Shown here: in pieces, positions 41,264 through 50,774 of the stretch | Position numbering within the stretch: position 1 is the stretch's first letter | Layout of the letters: each line of letters starts with the position of its first letter | Origin: HGM04593 sp045646845 | Lineage (GTDB): Bacteria; Bacteroidota; Bacteroidia; Bacteroidales; Bacteroidaceae | Length of the DNA: 63,134 nucleotides | NCBI GenBank assembly: GCA_045646845.1 | Contig: JAZRLO010000032.1 | Span: forward strand, 1 to 63,134 | Direction of reading: 5' to 3' | Notes under the pieces: model-generated | Databases searched by the model: none | Seen by the model: the letters and a program-made list of their open reading frames with translations, nothing else | What the model was told of the DNA's origin: nothing | Made by a program: the position numbers and the translations under genes

Positions 41264-42961
41264 ATGGCAACAGTTGACGACAAAAAAATTATCTTTTCGA
41301 TGGTGGGCTTGAGCAAGACCATCAAGCAGACCAACAAACAGGTTCTGAAGAATATATACCTCTCGTTCTTCTACGGTGCGAAAATCGGTATCGTGGGTAT
41401 GAACGGTGCGGGTAAATCTACATTGATGAAGATTATCGCAGGACTCGACAATGACTATCAGGGCAATGTGGTTTGGTCACCGGGTTACTCAGTTGGTTAT
41501 CTGCCACAGGACCCAAAACTTCAGGATGGAAAGACCGTTATGGATTGCGTGAAAGAGGGCGTTCAGGCAACAGTTGACGCTCTTGCAGAATATGAGGAGA
41601 TTAATATGAAGTTCGGCTTGCCCGAATACTACGAGGACGAGGAGAAGATGAACCAACTCTTCGCACGCCAGGCGGAGCTGCAGGATATAATCGACGCTAC
41701 CGACGCGTGGAACCTCGATAGCAAGCTCGAACGTGCAATGGCAGCCCTTCGCTGTCCGGCTCCCGATGAGTTGGTTGACCATCTTTCGGGTGGTGAACGC
41801 CGCCGTGTGGCACTTTGCCGTCTGTTGCTCTCAAAACCCGACGTGTTGCTGCTCGACGAGCCTACCAACCACCTCGATGCCGAGAGCATTGACTGGCTGG
41901 AACAGCACTTGAACCAGTATGAGGGTACTGTAATTGCCGTTACCCACGACCGTTACTTCCTCGATGACGTTGCAGGCTGGATTCTTGAACTCGACCGTGG
42001 CGAGGGAATTCCCTGGCAGGGCAACTACTCATCATGGCTCGACCAGAAGACGAAGCGCATGGAGCAGGAGGAGAAGAGCGCAAGCAAGCGCCGCAAGACT
42101 CTTGAACGCGAGCTCGAATGGGTGCGCATGTCACCCAAGGCACGTCAGGCCAAAGGAAAGGCGCGTCTTAACTCATACGAGCGCATGCTCAACGAGGACC
42201 AGAAGGAGCGCGAGGAGAAACTCGAAATCTTCATCCCCAACGGTCCGCGTCTCGGCAACAAGGTTATCATTGCCGACAATATAGGCAAGTCATTCGGCAG
42301 CAAGCATCTCTTCAGCAACCTAAACTTCATGCTTCCTCCCAACGGTATTGTAGGTGTCATAGGTCCCAACGGTGCAGGTAAGACAACTCTTTTCCGCATG
42401 ATTATGGGTCTTGAAACTGCCGATGAAGGTACATTCGAGGTGGGCGAGACTGTGAAAATTGCTTATGTTGACCAGAATCATAAAGATATTGTAGCCGACA
42501 AGACCGTATATGAGGTAATGAGTCAGGGTAACGAGCTCATGCGTCTCGGTGGCAAGGAGATTAACGTACGTGCATATCTTTCACGCTTCAACTTCTCCGG
42601 TGCCGACCAGGAGAAGAAGTGTGGTGTGCTTTCAGGTGGTGAACGTAACCGCTTGCACCTTGCAATGGCACTCAAAGAGGGCGGTAACGTGCTTCTCCTC
42701 GACGAGCCTACCAACGATATCGACGTGAACACACTCCGCGCACTCGAGGAGGGTCTTGAGAACTTCGCCGGCTGTGCTGTAGTAATCAGCCACGACCGCT
42801 GGTTCCTCGACCGTATCTGTACCCATATCATTGCATTCGAGGGCGACGGCAATGTATTCAGCTTCGAGGGCTCTTACTCCGATTACGAGGAGAACAAGAT
42901 GCGCCGTCTGGGTATTGAGGAACCCAAGAAGGTGAGGTATCGTAAGCTGATGGAAGATTAA
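41264..42961 (+). CDS. ettA: Energy-dependent translational throttle protein EttA
   Basis: A 565-residue ABC-F ATPase: two ABC domains with Walker A GMNGAGKST and GPNGAGKTT, signatures LSGGERRRV and LSGGERNRL, Walker B LLLDEPTNHLD and LLLDEPTNDID. The EttA arm insert lies in the first ABC domain (near FGLPEYYEDEEKMN), and the inter-domain linker carries ELEWVRMSPKARQAK. EttA binds the ribosomal E site and gates elongation by the ADP/ATP ratio. It has highly expressed codon usage and a long leader built on repeat element B. Confidence 0.95.
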   Translation: MATVDDKKIIFSMVGLSKTIKQTNKQVLKNIYLSFFYGAKIGIVGMNGAGKSTLMKIIAGLDNDYQGNVVWSPGYSVGYLPQDPKLQDGKTVMDCVKEGVQATVDALAEYEEINMKFGLPEYYEDEEKMNQLFARQAELQDIIDATDAWNLDSKLERAMAALRCPAPDELVDHLSGGERRRVALCRLLLSKPDVLLLDEPTNHLDAESIDWLEQHLNQYEGTVIAVTHDRYFLDDVAGWILELDRGEGIPWQGNYSSWLDQKTKRMEQEEKSASKRRKTLERELEWVRMSPKARQAKGKARLNSYERMLNEDQKEREEKLEIFIPNGPRLGNKVIIADNIGKSFGSKHLFSNLNFMLPPNGIVGVIGPNGAGKTTLFRMIMGLETADEGTFEVGETVKIAYVDQNHKDIVADKTVYEVMSQGNELMRLGGKEINVRAYLSRFNFSGADQEKKCGVLSGGERNRLHLAMALKEGGNVLLLDEPTNDIDVNTLRALEEGLENFAGCAVVISHDRWFLDRICTHIIAFEGDGNVFSFEGSYSDYEENKMRRLGIEEPKKVRYRKLMED

Positions 42962-42964
42962 GTC

Positions 42965-43085
42965 GATGTGTTCAAAACCGTTATTACTGCGTTACGCAGT
43001 ATTGTAAAATATCCTCATTTAGGTTCACTAAACTCCGGTATTTTCCAACACTGCAAGCCTTGTATTAACGGTTTTGAACTACATC
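42965..43085. repeat. 121-bp hairpin-forming repeat, unit 1
   Basis: GTTCAAAACCGTTA (42970-42983) pairs with TAACGGTTTTGAAC (43066-43079), extended by GATGT/ACATC. Inner GCAGTATTGTAAAATATCC pairs imperfectly with GGTATTTTCCAACACTGC, and TTTAG/CTAAA closes the tip. It starts 4 bp after the ettA stop and may also end its transcript. Confidence 0.75.
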
Positions 43086-43100
43086 TTTAATTGCTGATTT

Positions 43101-43202
43101 AAAAGGTTGTCGGCGGCGTTATGCTTATTGTGGCGGCAGGTCATTTAGGGCAACTAAACTCCTGACTACAGAAACTTCGCAACCCTTGTCATTGAACCTT
43201 TT
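43101..43202. repeat. 102-bp hairpin-forming repeat, unit 2
   Basis: AAAAGGTT (43101-43108) pairs with AACCTTTT (43195-43202), with inner AGGTCATTTAGG / CTAAACTCCT arms. It shares GCGTTAtGC, CATTTAGG..nACTAAACTCC and CCTTGT with unit 1, in the same order. A third fragment GCGTTATGCAGTATTGAA is at 43230-43247, just before the aminotransferase start. Confidence 0.65.
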
Positions 43203-43260
43203 ATACAATAAAGGATTGTTGGTTTGGTCGCGTTATGCAGTATTGAACACTTCTAAGATT

Positions 43261-44562
43261 ATGAGTATCATTTTACCCGAAATAATCGATTCCATAGTAA
43301 AGGAACTTGAGATAGATGATATACGCAGTGCATCCATCAGGCAGATAGGTGCCGTGGTGCGTGCTGCGGAGGCGCGTACGGGCACGGAATTCATCCATTT
43401 CGAGATGGGTGTGCCTGGGCTTCCGCCTGCTGCTGTGGGCGTGAAGGCTGAATGCGAGGCGTTGCAACGCGGTGTCGCGTCGGTGTATCCCATAATCGAC
43501 GGAATTCCCGAGGTGAAGGAGCAGGCTTCTCGTTTTATGAAAGCCTTTGTCAACACGGATATCGCTCCACAGGGCTGTATCCCGACCGTAGGCTCCATGC
43601 AGGCTTCGTTCGCATCGCTGATGCTTGCCTCGCAACTCGATCCTGCGCGTGATACGGTGCTGTATATTGACCCGGGATTCCCGGTGCAGAAGATGCAGGC
43701 CCAGGTGATAGGTGTGAAAATTGCATCGTTCGACATTGCAGGTTACCGCGGAAAGGCTCTCGAGGAGCAATTGGAGAGCTTTCTTGCCAAAGGAAATATA
43801 TGCGCCATACTTTATTCAAGCCCCAACAATCCTACGTGGATGTGTCTCAATGACGAGGAGCTTGAGATAATAGGACGTCTGGCAACAAGGCACGATGTTC
43901 TGGTGATTGAGGATATGGCCTATATGACAATGGACTTCCGCAGGGATATGAGCCGTCCGTTCGAGCCGCCTTATCAGCCGAGCGTGTCGCACTATACCGA
44001 CAACTATATAATCCTCATGAGTGCGTCCAAAATATTCAGTTATGCCGGGCAGCGTATTGCAATGGCGTGCATCGGCGACAAGCTCTACGAGCGTCATTAC
44101 ACCGCGCTGAAGGAGCGTTACGGCATAGCGCGTTTCGGTGCGGCGTTCGCATATGTGTTTCTCTATTCGTTTTCATCCGGCGTTTCGCATTCGGCGCAAT
44201 GCGCCATGGCTGCAATGCTCAAGGCTGCGTGCGACGGTGAATATGACTTTGTGGGCGATATAAAGGAGTATGCGTTGCGCACTGCGCGTATAAAGGAGAT
44301 TCTGCTGCGGAACGGTTTTCATATCGTGTATGACAAGGATGATGCCGAGCCTGTAAGCGACGGCTTCTTCTTTACCATAGGATACAAGGATATGGATGGC
44401 GGTGAACTGTTGAAGGAGTTGCTCTATTATGGAGTGAGCGGTATTGACCTTGCTACGACAGGCGGCAAACGCAAGGGAATACGCGCATGCTCGTCAAATA
44501 TAAAGCCGCATCATTATGCGATGCTCGAGGAGAGACTACGTATTTTTAATGAAAATCATTAA
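43261..44562 (+). CDS. PLP-dependent aminotransferase, class I/II
   Basis: A 433-residue fold-I PLP enzyme: SSPNNPTWMCLNDEE, VLVIEDMAYMTMDF (cofactor Asp) and ILMSASKIFSYAGQRIAMACIG (Schiff-base Lys), then a C-terminal Arg region GKRKGIRACSSN. The substrate cannot be read from the sequence. The start at 43261 (MSIILPEIIDSIV) is chosen; the 25 codons upstream to 43186 lie in repeat DNA. The GH20 gene follows 18 bp downstream. Confidence 0.88.
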   Translation: MSIILPEIIDSIVKELEIDDIRSASIRQIGAVVRAAEARTGTEFIHFEMGVPGLPPAAVGVKAECEALQRGVASVYPIIDGIPEVKEQASRFMKAFVNTDIAPQGCIPTVGSMQASFASLMLASQLDPARDTVLYIDPGFPVQKMQAQVIGVKIASFDIAGYRGKALEEQLESFLAKGNICAILYSSPNNPTWMCLNDEELEIIGRLATRHDVLVIEDMAYMTMDFRRDMSRPFEPPYQPSVSHYTDNYIILMSASKIFSYAGQRIAMACIGDKLYERHYTALKERYGIARFGAAFAYVFLYSFSSGVSHSAQCAMAAMLKAACDGEYDFVGDIKEYALRTARIKEILLRNGFHIVYDKDDAEPVSDGFFFTIGYKDMDGGELLKELLYYGVSGIDLATTGGKRKGIRACSSNIKPHHYAMLEERLRIFNENH

Positions 44563-44580
44563 CTTATAACACAAAATAAT

Positions 44581-46257
44581 ATGAAGAAACTGTTTTTTGC
44601 CTTTATGCTGCTTTTTGCAGTCGCAACACAGGCGCAGGAGATTTCAATTATTCCAAAGCCGGCCGAAATGCAGATCGACGAAGGAGAATTCCTTTTTGAT
44701 GGAAAGGTTGTACTGTGTTATCCAAAAATAAAGGATGGCGGCGTTGATGCTGTCGTAGATAATTTTGTCAGGGATATAAAGAAGACAACCGGTGTAAAAC
44801 TTGTTAAGGATAGGCTGAAGGATGGCCTGTTTCTTGGTTGGGATGTGCTGGAAGTTGCCAAGAAGGGAGATGCACATATTGTATTGTATGTTGATGAATA
44901 TATGGGCAAAGAAGCTTATAGGTTATCTGTTGCCCCGAAGAGAATAAATATCGCAGCAGCAACGCCCGCAGGCTTCTTCTATGCCCTCCAGACGCTAAAG
45001 CAGCTTATGCCTCGTAATGTTATGGCTGGAGTTCGTGATGACAGTGTCAAGGAGTGGAGCGTTCCCGCTGTGTTTATTGTCGATGAGCCACGTTTCGGAT
45101 GGCGTGGATTCATGCTTGACGAGGGACGTCATTTTTACGGCAAGGAGGAGATAAAGAAGATTATCGATGTCATGGCTGCATACAAGATGACCCGTTTCCA
45201 CTGGCATTTGACCGAAGACCAGGGCTGGCGCATAGAGATAAAGAAATATTCCAAACTTACCGAGGTGGGAGCATGGCGCGACAGCAAAGTGTGTGCATGG
45301 GGTGAGGTGAAGCCTGACGGACAGCGTTACGGCGGCTATTATACGCGCAAGGATATCAAGGAGGTTGTGGAGTACGCAAAGGAGCGTTTCATAGAGATTG
45401 TTCCCGAGATTGACATTCCGGGTCACTCCCAGGCTGCGGTAGCGTCGTACCCCGAATTCCTTGCATGTGACCCTGAGAATGAGCATAATGTATGGTTGTG
45501 GCAGGGTGTATCGAGCGATGTTATAAACGTGGCCAACCCGAAGGCCGTACAGTTTGCGAAAGATGTGATAGATGAGCTGACTGAACTTTTCCCGTTCGGA
45601 TACATACACTTGGGCGGTGACGAATGCCCTACTTATAAATGGGAACATAATGCCGAATGCCAGGCACTTCTAAAGGAGATTGGTTCTACCAACTATCGCG
45701 ACCTGCAGATACACTTCTACAAGCAGCTTAAAGAGCACATAGCACAGAAACCGGTCGAGAAACAGCGCAAGCTCATATTCTGGAACGAGGTGCTCCACGG
45801 CAATACTGCACCGCTCGGTGACGACATTACCATCATGGCATGGATAGGTGCCGACAATGCGGCTCTGGATGCTGCAAAGCGTGGTATGAATACTATTCTT
45901 TCTCCGCAGATTCCCTATTACATCAACCGCCGTCAGTCGAAACTGGAGACGGAGCCACGTTCGCAGGGACACGGTGATGAGACAGTTGAGCGCGTCTATA
46001 ACTACAAACCGATGAACAACGTTGCCGAGGAGCTGCAATCTAAATATATGGGTGTGCAGGCCAATTTCTGGACCGAGTGGGTAGAGGAGCCCGAGGTCGT
46101 GGAGTATCTGATGCTTCCCCGTCTTGCTGCCGTTGCCGAGGCCGGATGGACTCCTGCCGACAAGCGCGACTATGATGATTTCCTGAAACGTCTGCAGGGT
46201 GAGGCGGAATACTACCGCCTGAAAGGTGTCGATTACGGCAAGCATGTATTCAAATAA
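44581..46257 (+). CDS. Beta-N-acetylhexosaminidase, glycoside hydrolase family 20
   Basis: The 558-residue protein has a signal peptide (cleavage near TQAQ), an N-terminal GH20b domain (about 20-150), and a TIM-barrel catalytic domain (about 155-500) with HWHLTEDQGWRIEIK and the catalytic pair Asp347-Glu348 in HLGGDECP. It removes terminal GlcNAc/GalNAc from glycans by substrate-assisted catalysis in the periplasm or at the surface, likely for host-glycan or peptidoglycan-fragment use. No SusC/D genes are adjacent. A terminator follows. Confidence 0.95.
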   Translation: MKKLFFAFMLLFAVATQAQEISIIPKPAEMQIDEGEFLFDGKVVLCYPKIKDGGVDAVVDNFVRDIKKTTGVKLVKDRLKDGLFLGWDVLEVAKKGDAHIVLYVDEYMGKEAYRLSVAPKRINIAAATPAGFFYALQTLKQLMPRNVMAGVRDDSVKEWSVPAVFIVDEPRFGWRGFMLDEGRHFYGKEEIKKIIDVMAAYKMTRFHWHLTEDQGWRIEIKKYSKLTEVGAWRDSKVCAWGEVKPDGQRYGGYYTRKDIKEVVEYAKERFIEIVPEIDIPGHSQAAVASYPEFLACDPENEHNVWLWQGVSSDVINVANPKAVQFAKDVIDELTELFPFGYIHLGGDECPTYKWEHNAECQALLKEIGSTNYRDLQIHFYKQLKEHIAQKPVEKQRKLIFWNEVLHGNTAPLGDDITIMAWIGADNAALDAAKRGMNTILSPQIPYYINRRQSKLETEPRSQGHGDETVERVYNYKPMNNVAEELQSKYMGVQANFWTEWVEEPEVVEYLMLPRLAAVAEAGWTPADKRDYDDFLKRLQGEAEYYRLKGVDYGKHVFK

Positions 46258-46277
46258 TTTTGGTATTTAAAATTTAC

Positions 46278-46318
46278 AATCGGAGCGATGAAAAAACACC
46301 ATCGCTCCGATTTTTTAT
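46278..46318 (+). terminator. Terminator after the GH20 gene
   Basis: AATCGGAGCGATG (46278-46290) pairs with CATCGCTCCGATT (46300-46312), followed by TTTTTATAT. Confidence 0.9.
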
Positions 46319-46660
46319 ATTTTTTTATTGTTGATGCAGTTTGTGTAATTTTTGCTGTAATATACTTGTTTACAATGCTGTATGGTTTGCTGTTTTACCT
46401 TATTGTGGATTTCTTGAAGAGGCTTTGATGGTTCAGTATTTCCTCTCTACTGGGATTTTGTGTTGATGAATTTGTTGTACAATTATTTGGGGGATGCCGC
46501 GTCTGAAGTACGTTTTTTATCTTTTCGCTCACGTTACAAATGTTAAAATATAGACTTTTATTATTATATATATATAATTTTTTTGTTATATCTTTGTGAA
46601 TTATTTTGCGCAAAGGACCGTTTCGGGCGGTTTACGACAGGAAAAGTATAAAAACAAGAT
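46319..46660. other. AT-rich leader region before lepA
   Basis: A 340-bp spacer with strongly T-rich plus strand. It contains the lepA -7 box (46589-46596). I see no gene or stable RNA in it. Confidence 0.45.
46589..46596 (+). promoter_or_regulatory. -7 box of the lepA run
   Basis: TATCTTTG is a full TAnnTTTG match, 64 bp before lepA; no -33 box at the right distance, although the upstream sequence is a TA-repeat tract. Confidence 0.5.
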
Positions 46661-48442
46661 ATGGAAAAAATTAGGAATTTTTGCATTATTGCCCACATCG
46701 ACCACGGCAAGTCAACATTGGCGGACCGTCTTCTTGAGACCACTAAGACCATCAATATCACCGAGGGTCAGATGCTGGACAATATGGATTTGGAGAAAGA
46801 GCGCGGCATTACAATCAAGAGCCATGCAATACAGATGGAGTACATGTACAAGGGTGAGAAGTACATCCTCAACCTCATTGACACTCCGGGACACGTTGAC
46901 TTCTCTTATGAGGTTTCGCGTTCTATCGCTGCATGCGAGGGTGCATTGCTTGTGGTAGATGCTACGCAGGGCGTGCAGGCGCAGACAATATCGAACCTCT
47001 ACATGGCGGTTGACCAGGGACTGGAGATTATCCCGGTCATCAACAAGTGCGACATGATAAACGCGATGCCCGAGGAGGTGAAGGACGAGATAATAGACCT
47101 CATAGGATGCGACCGCGAGGATATAATAGAGGCTTCGGGAAAGACCGGCATGGGAGTGGAAGAGATTCTGCAGGCTGTAGTGGAGCGCATACCGGCACCG
47201 GTGGGTGATGAGGAGGCTCCGTTGCAGGCACTTATTTTCGACTCTGTGTTCAACTCTTTCCGCGGAATCATTGCATACTTTAAGATAACCAACGGTGTAC
47301 TGCGTAAGGGCGATAAGGTGAAGTTCTTCAATACCGGCAAGGAGTACGATGCCGACGAGATTGGAGTACTGAAAATGGAACTTTCTCCGCGTCAGGAACT
47401 GCGTACCGGTGATGTGGGTTATATAATCTCGGGTATCAAGACTTCGCGCGAGGTGAAGGTCGGTGATACCATCACACATATTGCACGTCCATGCAGTGCC
47501 GCCATTTCGGGATTCGAGGAGGTTAAGCCCATGGTCTTTGCCGGTGTATATCCCATTGAGGCAGAGGATTATGAGGACCTGCGCGCTTCGCTCGAGAAAC
47601 TGCAACTCAACGATGCTTCGTTGACATTCACTCCCGAGTCTTCGGCTGCGTTGGGATTCGGCTTCCGCTGCGGATTCCTCGGTCTGCTTCACATGGAGAT
47701 TGTGCAGGAGCGTCTCGACCGCGAGTTCGACATGAGCGTGATTACTACCGTGCCGAACGTGTCTTACATGGTTTATGACAAGCAGGGCGAGGCCAAGGAG
47801 GTGCACAACCCCGGAGGTATGCCCGATCCTACGCTCATAGACCACATTGAGGAACCCTATATAAATGCAAGCATTATCACACGTGCCGATTACATAGGCC
47901 CTATCATGACACTCTGCCTTTCAAAGCGCGGTGAGCTGCTCAAGCAGGAGTTCATCACGGGTAACCGCGTTGACATACGCTTCCTGTTGCCCCTGGGCGA
48001 AATTGTCATCGATTTCTATGACAAGCTCAAGAGTATCTCCAAGGGTTATGCGTCGTTCGACTATCACCCGGCAGGGTTCAGGACATCGAAGCTCATTAAA
48101 CTCGATATTCTGCTCAACGGTGAACCCGTCGATGCACTCTCCACGCTTACACACGTTGACAACGCATATGGCCTTGGCCGACAGATGTGCGAGAAGTTGC
48201 GCGACCTCATTCCGAGACAGCAGTTCGACATCGCGTTGCAGGCTGCAATAGGAACCAAAATCATTGCACGCGAAACCATCAAGCAGGTGCGCAAGGACGT
48301 GACCGCAAAATGTTACGGTGGTGACGTTTCGCGTAAGCGCAAGCTGCTCGAAAAACAGAAGAAGGGAAAGAAACGCATGAAGCAGATAGGTAACGTTGAG
48401 GTGCCGCAGAAGGCCTTCCTTGCTGTCTTGAAACTTGATTGA
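46661..48442 (+). CDS. lepA: Elongation factor 4 (LepA)
   Basis: A 593-residue translational GTPase: G1 AHIDHGKST, G2 ERGITIK, G3 DTPGHVDF, G4 NKCDM, then EF-G-like domains and the LepA-specific C-terminal domain (VRKDVTAKCYGGDVSRKRKLLEKQKKG pattern). It binds ribosomes and affects initiation and back-translocation. It begins a plus-strand run lepA-ftsY-rimO-HU-HU/LysM with short gaps (47, 3, 29 and 11 bp). Confidence 0.97.
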   Translation: MEKIRNFCIIAHIDHGKSTLADRLLETTKTINITEGQMLDNMDLEKERGITIKSHAIQMEYMYKGEKYILNLIDTPGHVDFSYEVSRSIAACEGALLVVDATQGVQAQTISNLYMAVDQGLEIIPVINKCDMINAMPEEVKDEIIDLIGCDREDIIEASGKTGMGVEEILQAVVERIPAPVGDEEAPLQALIFDSVFNSFRGIIAYFKITNGVLRKGDKVKFFNTGKEYDADEIGVLKMELSPRQELRTGDVGYIISGIKTSREVKVGDTITHIARPCSAAISGFEEVKPMVFAGVYPIEAEDYEDLRASLEKLQLNDASLTFTPESSAALGFGFRCGFLGLLHMEIVQERLDREFDMSVITTVPNVSYMVYDKQGEAKEVHNPGGMPDPTLIDHIEEPYINASIITRADYIGPIMTLCLSKRGELLKQEFITGNRVDIRFLLPLGEIVIDFYDKLKSISKGYASFDYHPAGFRTSKLIKLDILLNGEPVDALSTLTHVDNAYGLGRQMCEKLRDLIPRQQFDIALQAAIGTKIIARETIKQVRKDVTAKCYGGDVSRKRKLLEKQKKGKKRMKQIGNVEVPQKAFLAVLKLD

Positions 48443-48489
48443 TGTGTTTGATTTGTTTTGATTTAAAGTAAAGTACGGAATTATAGAAT

Positions 48490-49443
48490 ATGGGTATATT
48501 CAGTTTTTTCAGCAAAGAAAAGAAGGAGGTTCTTGATCAGGGCCTTTCAAAGACCAAGCAGAGCGTGTTCAGCAAGATTGCACGCGCAATTGCCGGCAAG
48601 AGCCAGATTGATGACGAGGTTCTCGATAATCTCGAGGAGGTTCTCGTTACATCCGATGTGGGTGTAGAGACCACGTTGAAGATAATCGAACGTGTGCAGC
48701 AGCGTGCGGCACGCGACAAGTATATGAATACCAGTGAGCTTAACAAACTGCTGAAGGATGAGATAGCACAGCTCCTGATGGAGAACAATACAAAGGACGG
48801 AGGCTCTTTCGACATGCCGACAACTCCGGGACAGCCATATGTCATCATGGTTGTCGGTGTGAATGGTGTCGGTAAGACTACGACGATAGGAAAGCTTGCA
48901 CACCAGTTCAAGAAGGCCGGCAAGAAGGTCTATCTGGGTGCTGCCGACACGTTCCGTGCCGCAGCAGTGGAGCAGCTTGTGGAGTGGGGACGTCGTGCCG
49001 ATGTACCTGTGATAAAGCAGGGCATGGGTTCCGACCCGGCTTCCGTTGCTTTCGATACACTGTCGTCGGCTGTCGCCAACAATGCCGATGTAGTCATCAT
49101 TGATACGGCAGGCCGTCTGCACAATAAAATCGGTCTCATGAATGAGCTGACCAAGATTAAGAATGTCATGAAGAAAGTCGTTCCCGGTGCACCGGACGAT
49201 GTAATGCTCGTTCTTGACGGCTCTACTGGTCAGAATGCCTTCGAACAGGCAAAACAGTTCACCAAGGCTACCGAGGTTACGTCACTTGCCATAACCAAAC
49301 TCGACGGTACTGCCAAGGGCGGTGTCGTGATTGGCATAAGTGACCAGTTCAAAATTCCGGTGAAATATATCGGACTGGGCGAGGGTATCGACCATCTTCA
49401 GATATTCAACCGCGAGGAGTTTGTGGATTCACTCTTTGGATAA
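48490..49443 (+). CDS. ftsY: Signal recognition particle receptor FtsY
   Basis: A 317-residue SRP GTPase with a short N-terminal region (MGIFSFFSKEKKE, membrane-binding amphipathic), the helical N domain (about 20-100), and a G domain with GVNGVGKTTTIGKLA, DTFRAAAVEQL, DTAGRLHN and TKLDGTAKGG. It docks SRP-ribosome complexes at the membrane. There is no long acidic A domain as in E. coli, the usual form in this phylum. rimO follows 3 bp downstream. Confidence 0.96.
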   Translation: MGIFSFFSKEKKEVLDQGLSKTKQSVFSKIARAIAGKSQIDDEVLDNLEEVLVTSDVGVETTLKIIERVQQRAARDKYMNTSELNKLLKDEIAQLLMENNTKDGGSFDMPTTPGQPYVIMVVGVNGVGKTTTIGKLAHQFKKAGKKVYLGAADTFRAAAVEQLVEWGRRADVPVIKQGMGSDPASVAFDTLSSAVANNADVVIIDTAGRLHNKIGLMNELTKIKNVMKKVVPGAPDDVMLVLDGSTGQNAFEQAKQFTKATEVTSLAITKLDGTAKGGVVIGISDQFKIPVKYIGLGEGIDHLQIFNREEFVDSLFG

Positions 49444-49446
49444 CAG

Positions 49447-50745
49447 ATGAAGAAAGGACGCATTGACATAATAACGATGGGTTGCTCAAAGAATCTTGTC
49501 GATTCGGAGCATCTCATGAGGCAGTTCGAGGAGTGCGGATACGAGGTCGTCCACGACAGCGACGAGCCTTGCGGCGAGATTGCCGTGATAAATACATGCG
49601 GTTTCATTGGTGACGCTAAACAGGAATCCATAAACATGATTCTCGAGTTCTGTCAGCGCAAGGAGGAGGGTGAACTGGAGAAACTCTATGTGATGGGGTG
49701 CCTCTCCGAAAGATACCTCGAGGAACTGAGCGAGGAGATTGCACAGGTTGACAAATTCTACGGAAAATTCAACTGGACGGGGCTTCTCGAAGATCTCAAG
49801 CATGAATACCGCGCGGATATTGCACAGGAGAGGGTTCTTACTACGCCCGGACACTATGCGTATCTGAAAATTTCGGAGGGATGCAACAGGCACTGCGCTT
49901 ATTGTGCCATCCCCATCATCACTGGCCCGCACAAGTCGCGTCCGATGGAAGAGATTCTCGACGAGGTACGTTATCTTGTCGCCAATGGCGTGAAGGAGTT
50001 CCAGATAATAGCTCAGGAACTTACATATTACGGCGTCGATCTCTACAAGAAACAGAGCATCGCCGAACTTGTCGAGAGAATCTCTGATATTCCGGGTGTA
50101 GAGTGGATACGTCTTCACTACGCATATCCTACCCATTTCCCGTATGATCTGTTGCGCGTGATGCGCGAGAGGGACAATGTGTGCAAGTATCTCGACATTG
50201 CCCTGCAGCATGTCAGCACAAAGGTGCTGAAGAAGATGCTGCGTCATGTCACCAAGGAGGATACCTATGCGCTTGTAGAGCGTCTGCGCAGTGAAGTGCC
50301 CGGCATATGCCTGCGTACCACAATGATGGTCGGTTTCCCGGGAGAGGGCGAAAAGGAGTTCGAGGAACTTGTGGAGTTTGTCAAGTGGGCAAAATTCGAA
50401 AGGCTCGGTGCATTCGCCTATTGCGAGGAGGAGGGAACATATGCCGCGGAAAACTACCGCGACAGCATTTCAAAGAAGAAAAAGAATGAGCGTCTCGACC
50501 GTCTTATGGAGGTACAGCAGAGAATTTCATCACGTCTTAATGACGCCAAGGTCGGAAACTGCTACAAGGTAATAATAGACAGAATAGAGGGTGAATATTA
50601 TATAGGAAGAACAGAGTTCGATTCGCCGGATGTGGATACCGAGGTCCTGATAGAGACAAAAGATGCCAATCTGGCTATAGGCTCGTTCTACAATGTACGG
50701 ATTACGGACGCTTCGGAGTTTGACCTTATGGGGAAAATTGAATGA
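49447..50745 (+). CDS. rimO: Ribosomal protein S12 methylthiotransferase RimO
   Basis: A 432-residue radical-SAM methylthiotransferase: N-terminal UPF0004 domain with cysteines at 13 (MGCSKN), near 49 (NTCGFIGDAK) and near 83 (MGCLSERY), a radical-SAM CX3CX2C motif at Cys146, Cys150 and Cys153 (GCNRHCAYCAIP), and a C-terminal TRAM domain. MGCSKNLVDSE is RimO rather than MiaB-like. It thiomethylates Asp of S12. Confidence 0.96.
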   Translation: MKKGRIDIITMGCSKNLVDSEHLMRQFEECGYEVVHDSDEPCGEIAVINTCGFIGDAKQESINMILEFCQRKEEGELEKLYVMGCLSERYLEELSEEIAQVDKFYGKFNWTGLLEDLKHEYRADIAQERVLTTPGHYAYLKISEGCNRHCAYCAIPIITGPHKSRPMEEILDEVRYLVANGVKEFQIIAQELTYYGVDLYKKQSIAELVERISDIPGVEWIRLHYAYPTHFPYDLLRVMRERDNVCKYLDIALQHVSTKVLKKMLRHVTKEDTYALVERLRSEVPGICLRTTMMVGFPGEGEKEFEELVEFVKWAKFERLGAFAYCEEEGTYAAENYRDSISKKKKNERLDRLMEVQQRISSRLNDAKVGNCYKVIIDRIEGEYYIGRTEFDSPDVDTEVLIETKDANLAIGSFYNVRITDASEFDLMGKIE

Positions 50746-50774
50746 TAGTGCCGAAGCGGTGAAAGATATACAGT

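Noticed and set aside
43186..43260. 25-codon N-terminal extension of the aminotransferase
   Set aside because: Encoded by the hairpin-repeat fragment; the family-like start is MSIILPE at 43261.
46712..47845. 377-residue minus-strand open frame
   Set aside because: Antisense to lepA, Leu/His/Arg-rich without motifs; lepA is unambiguous.
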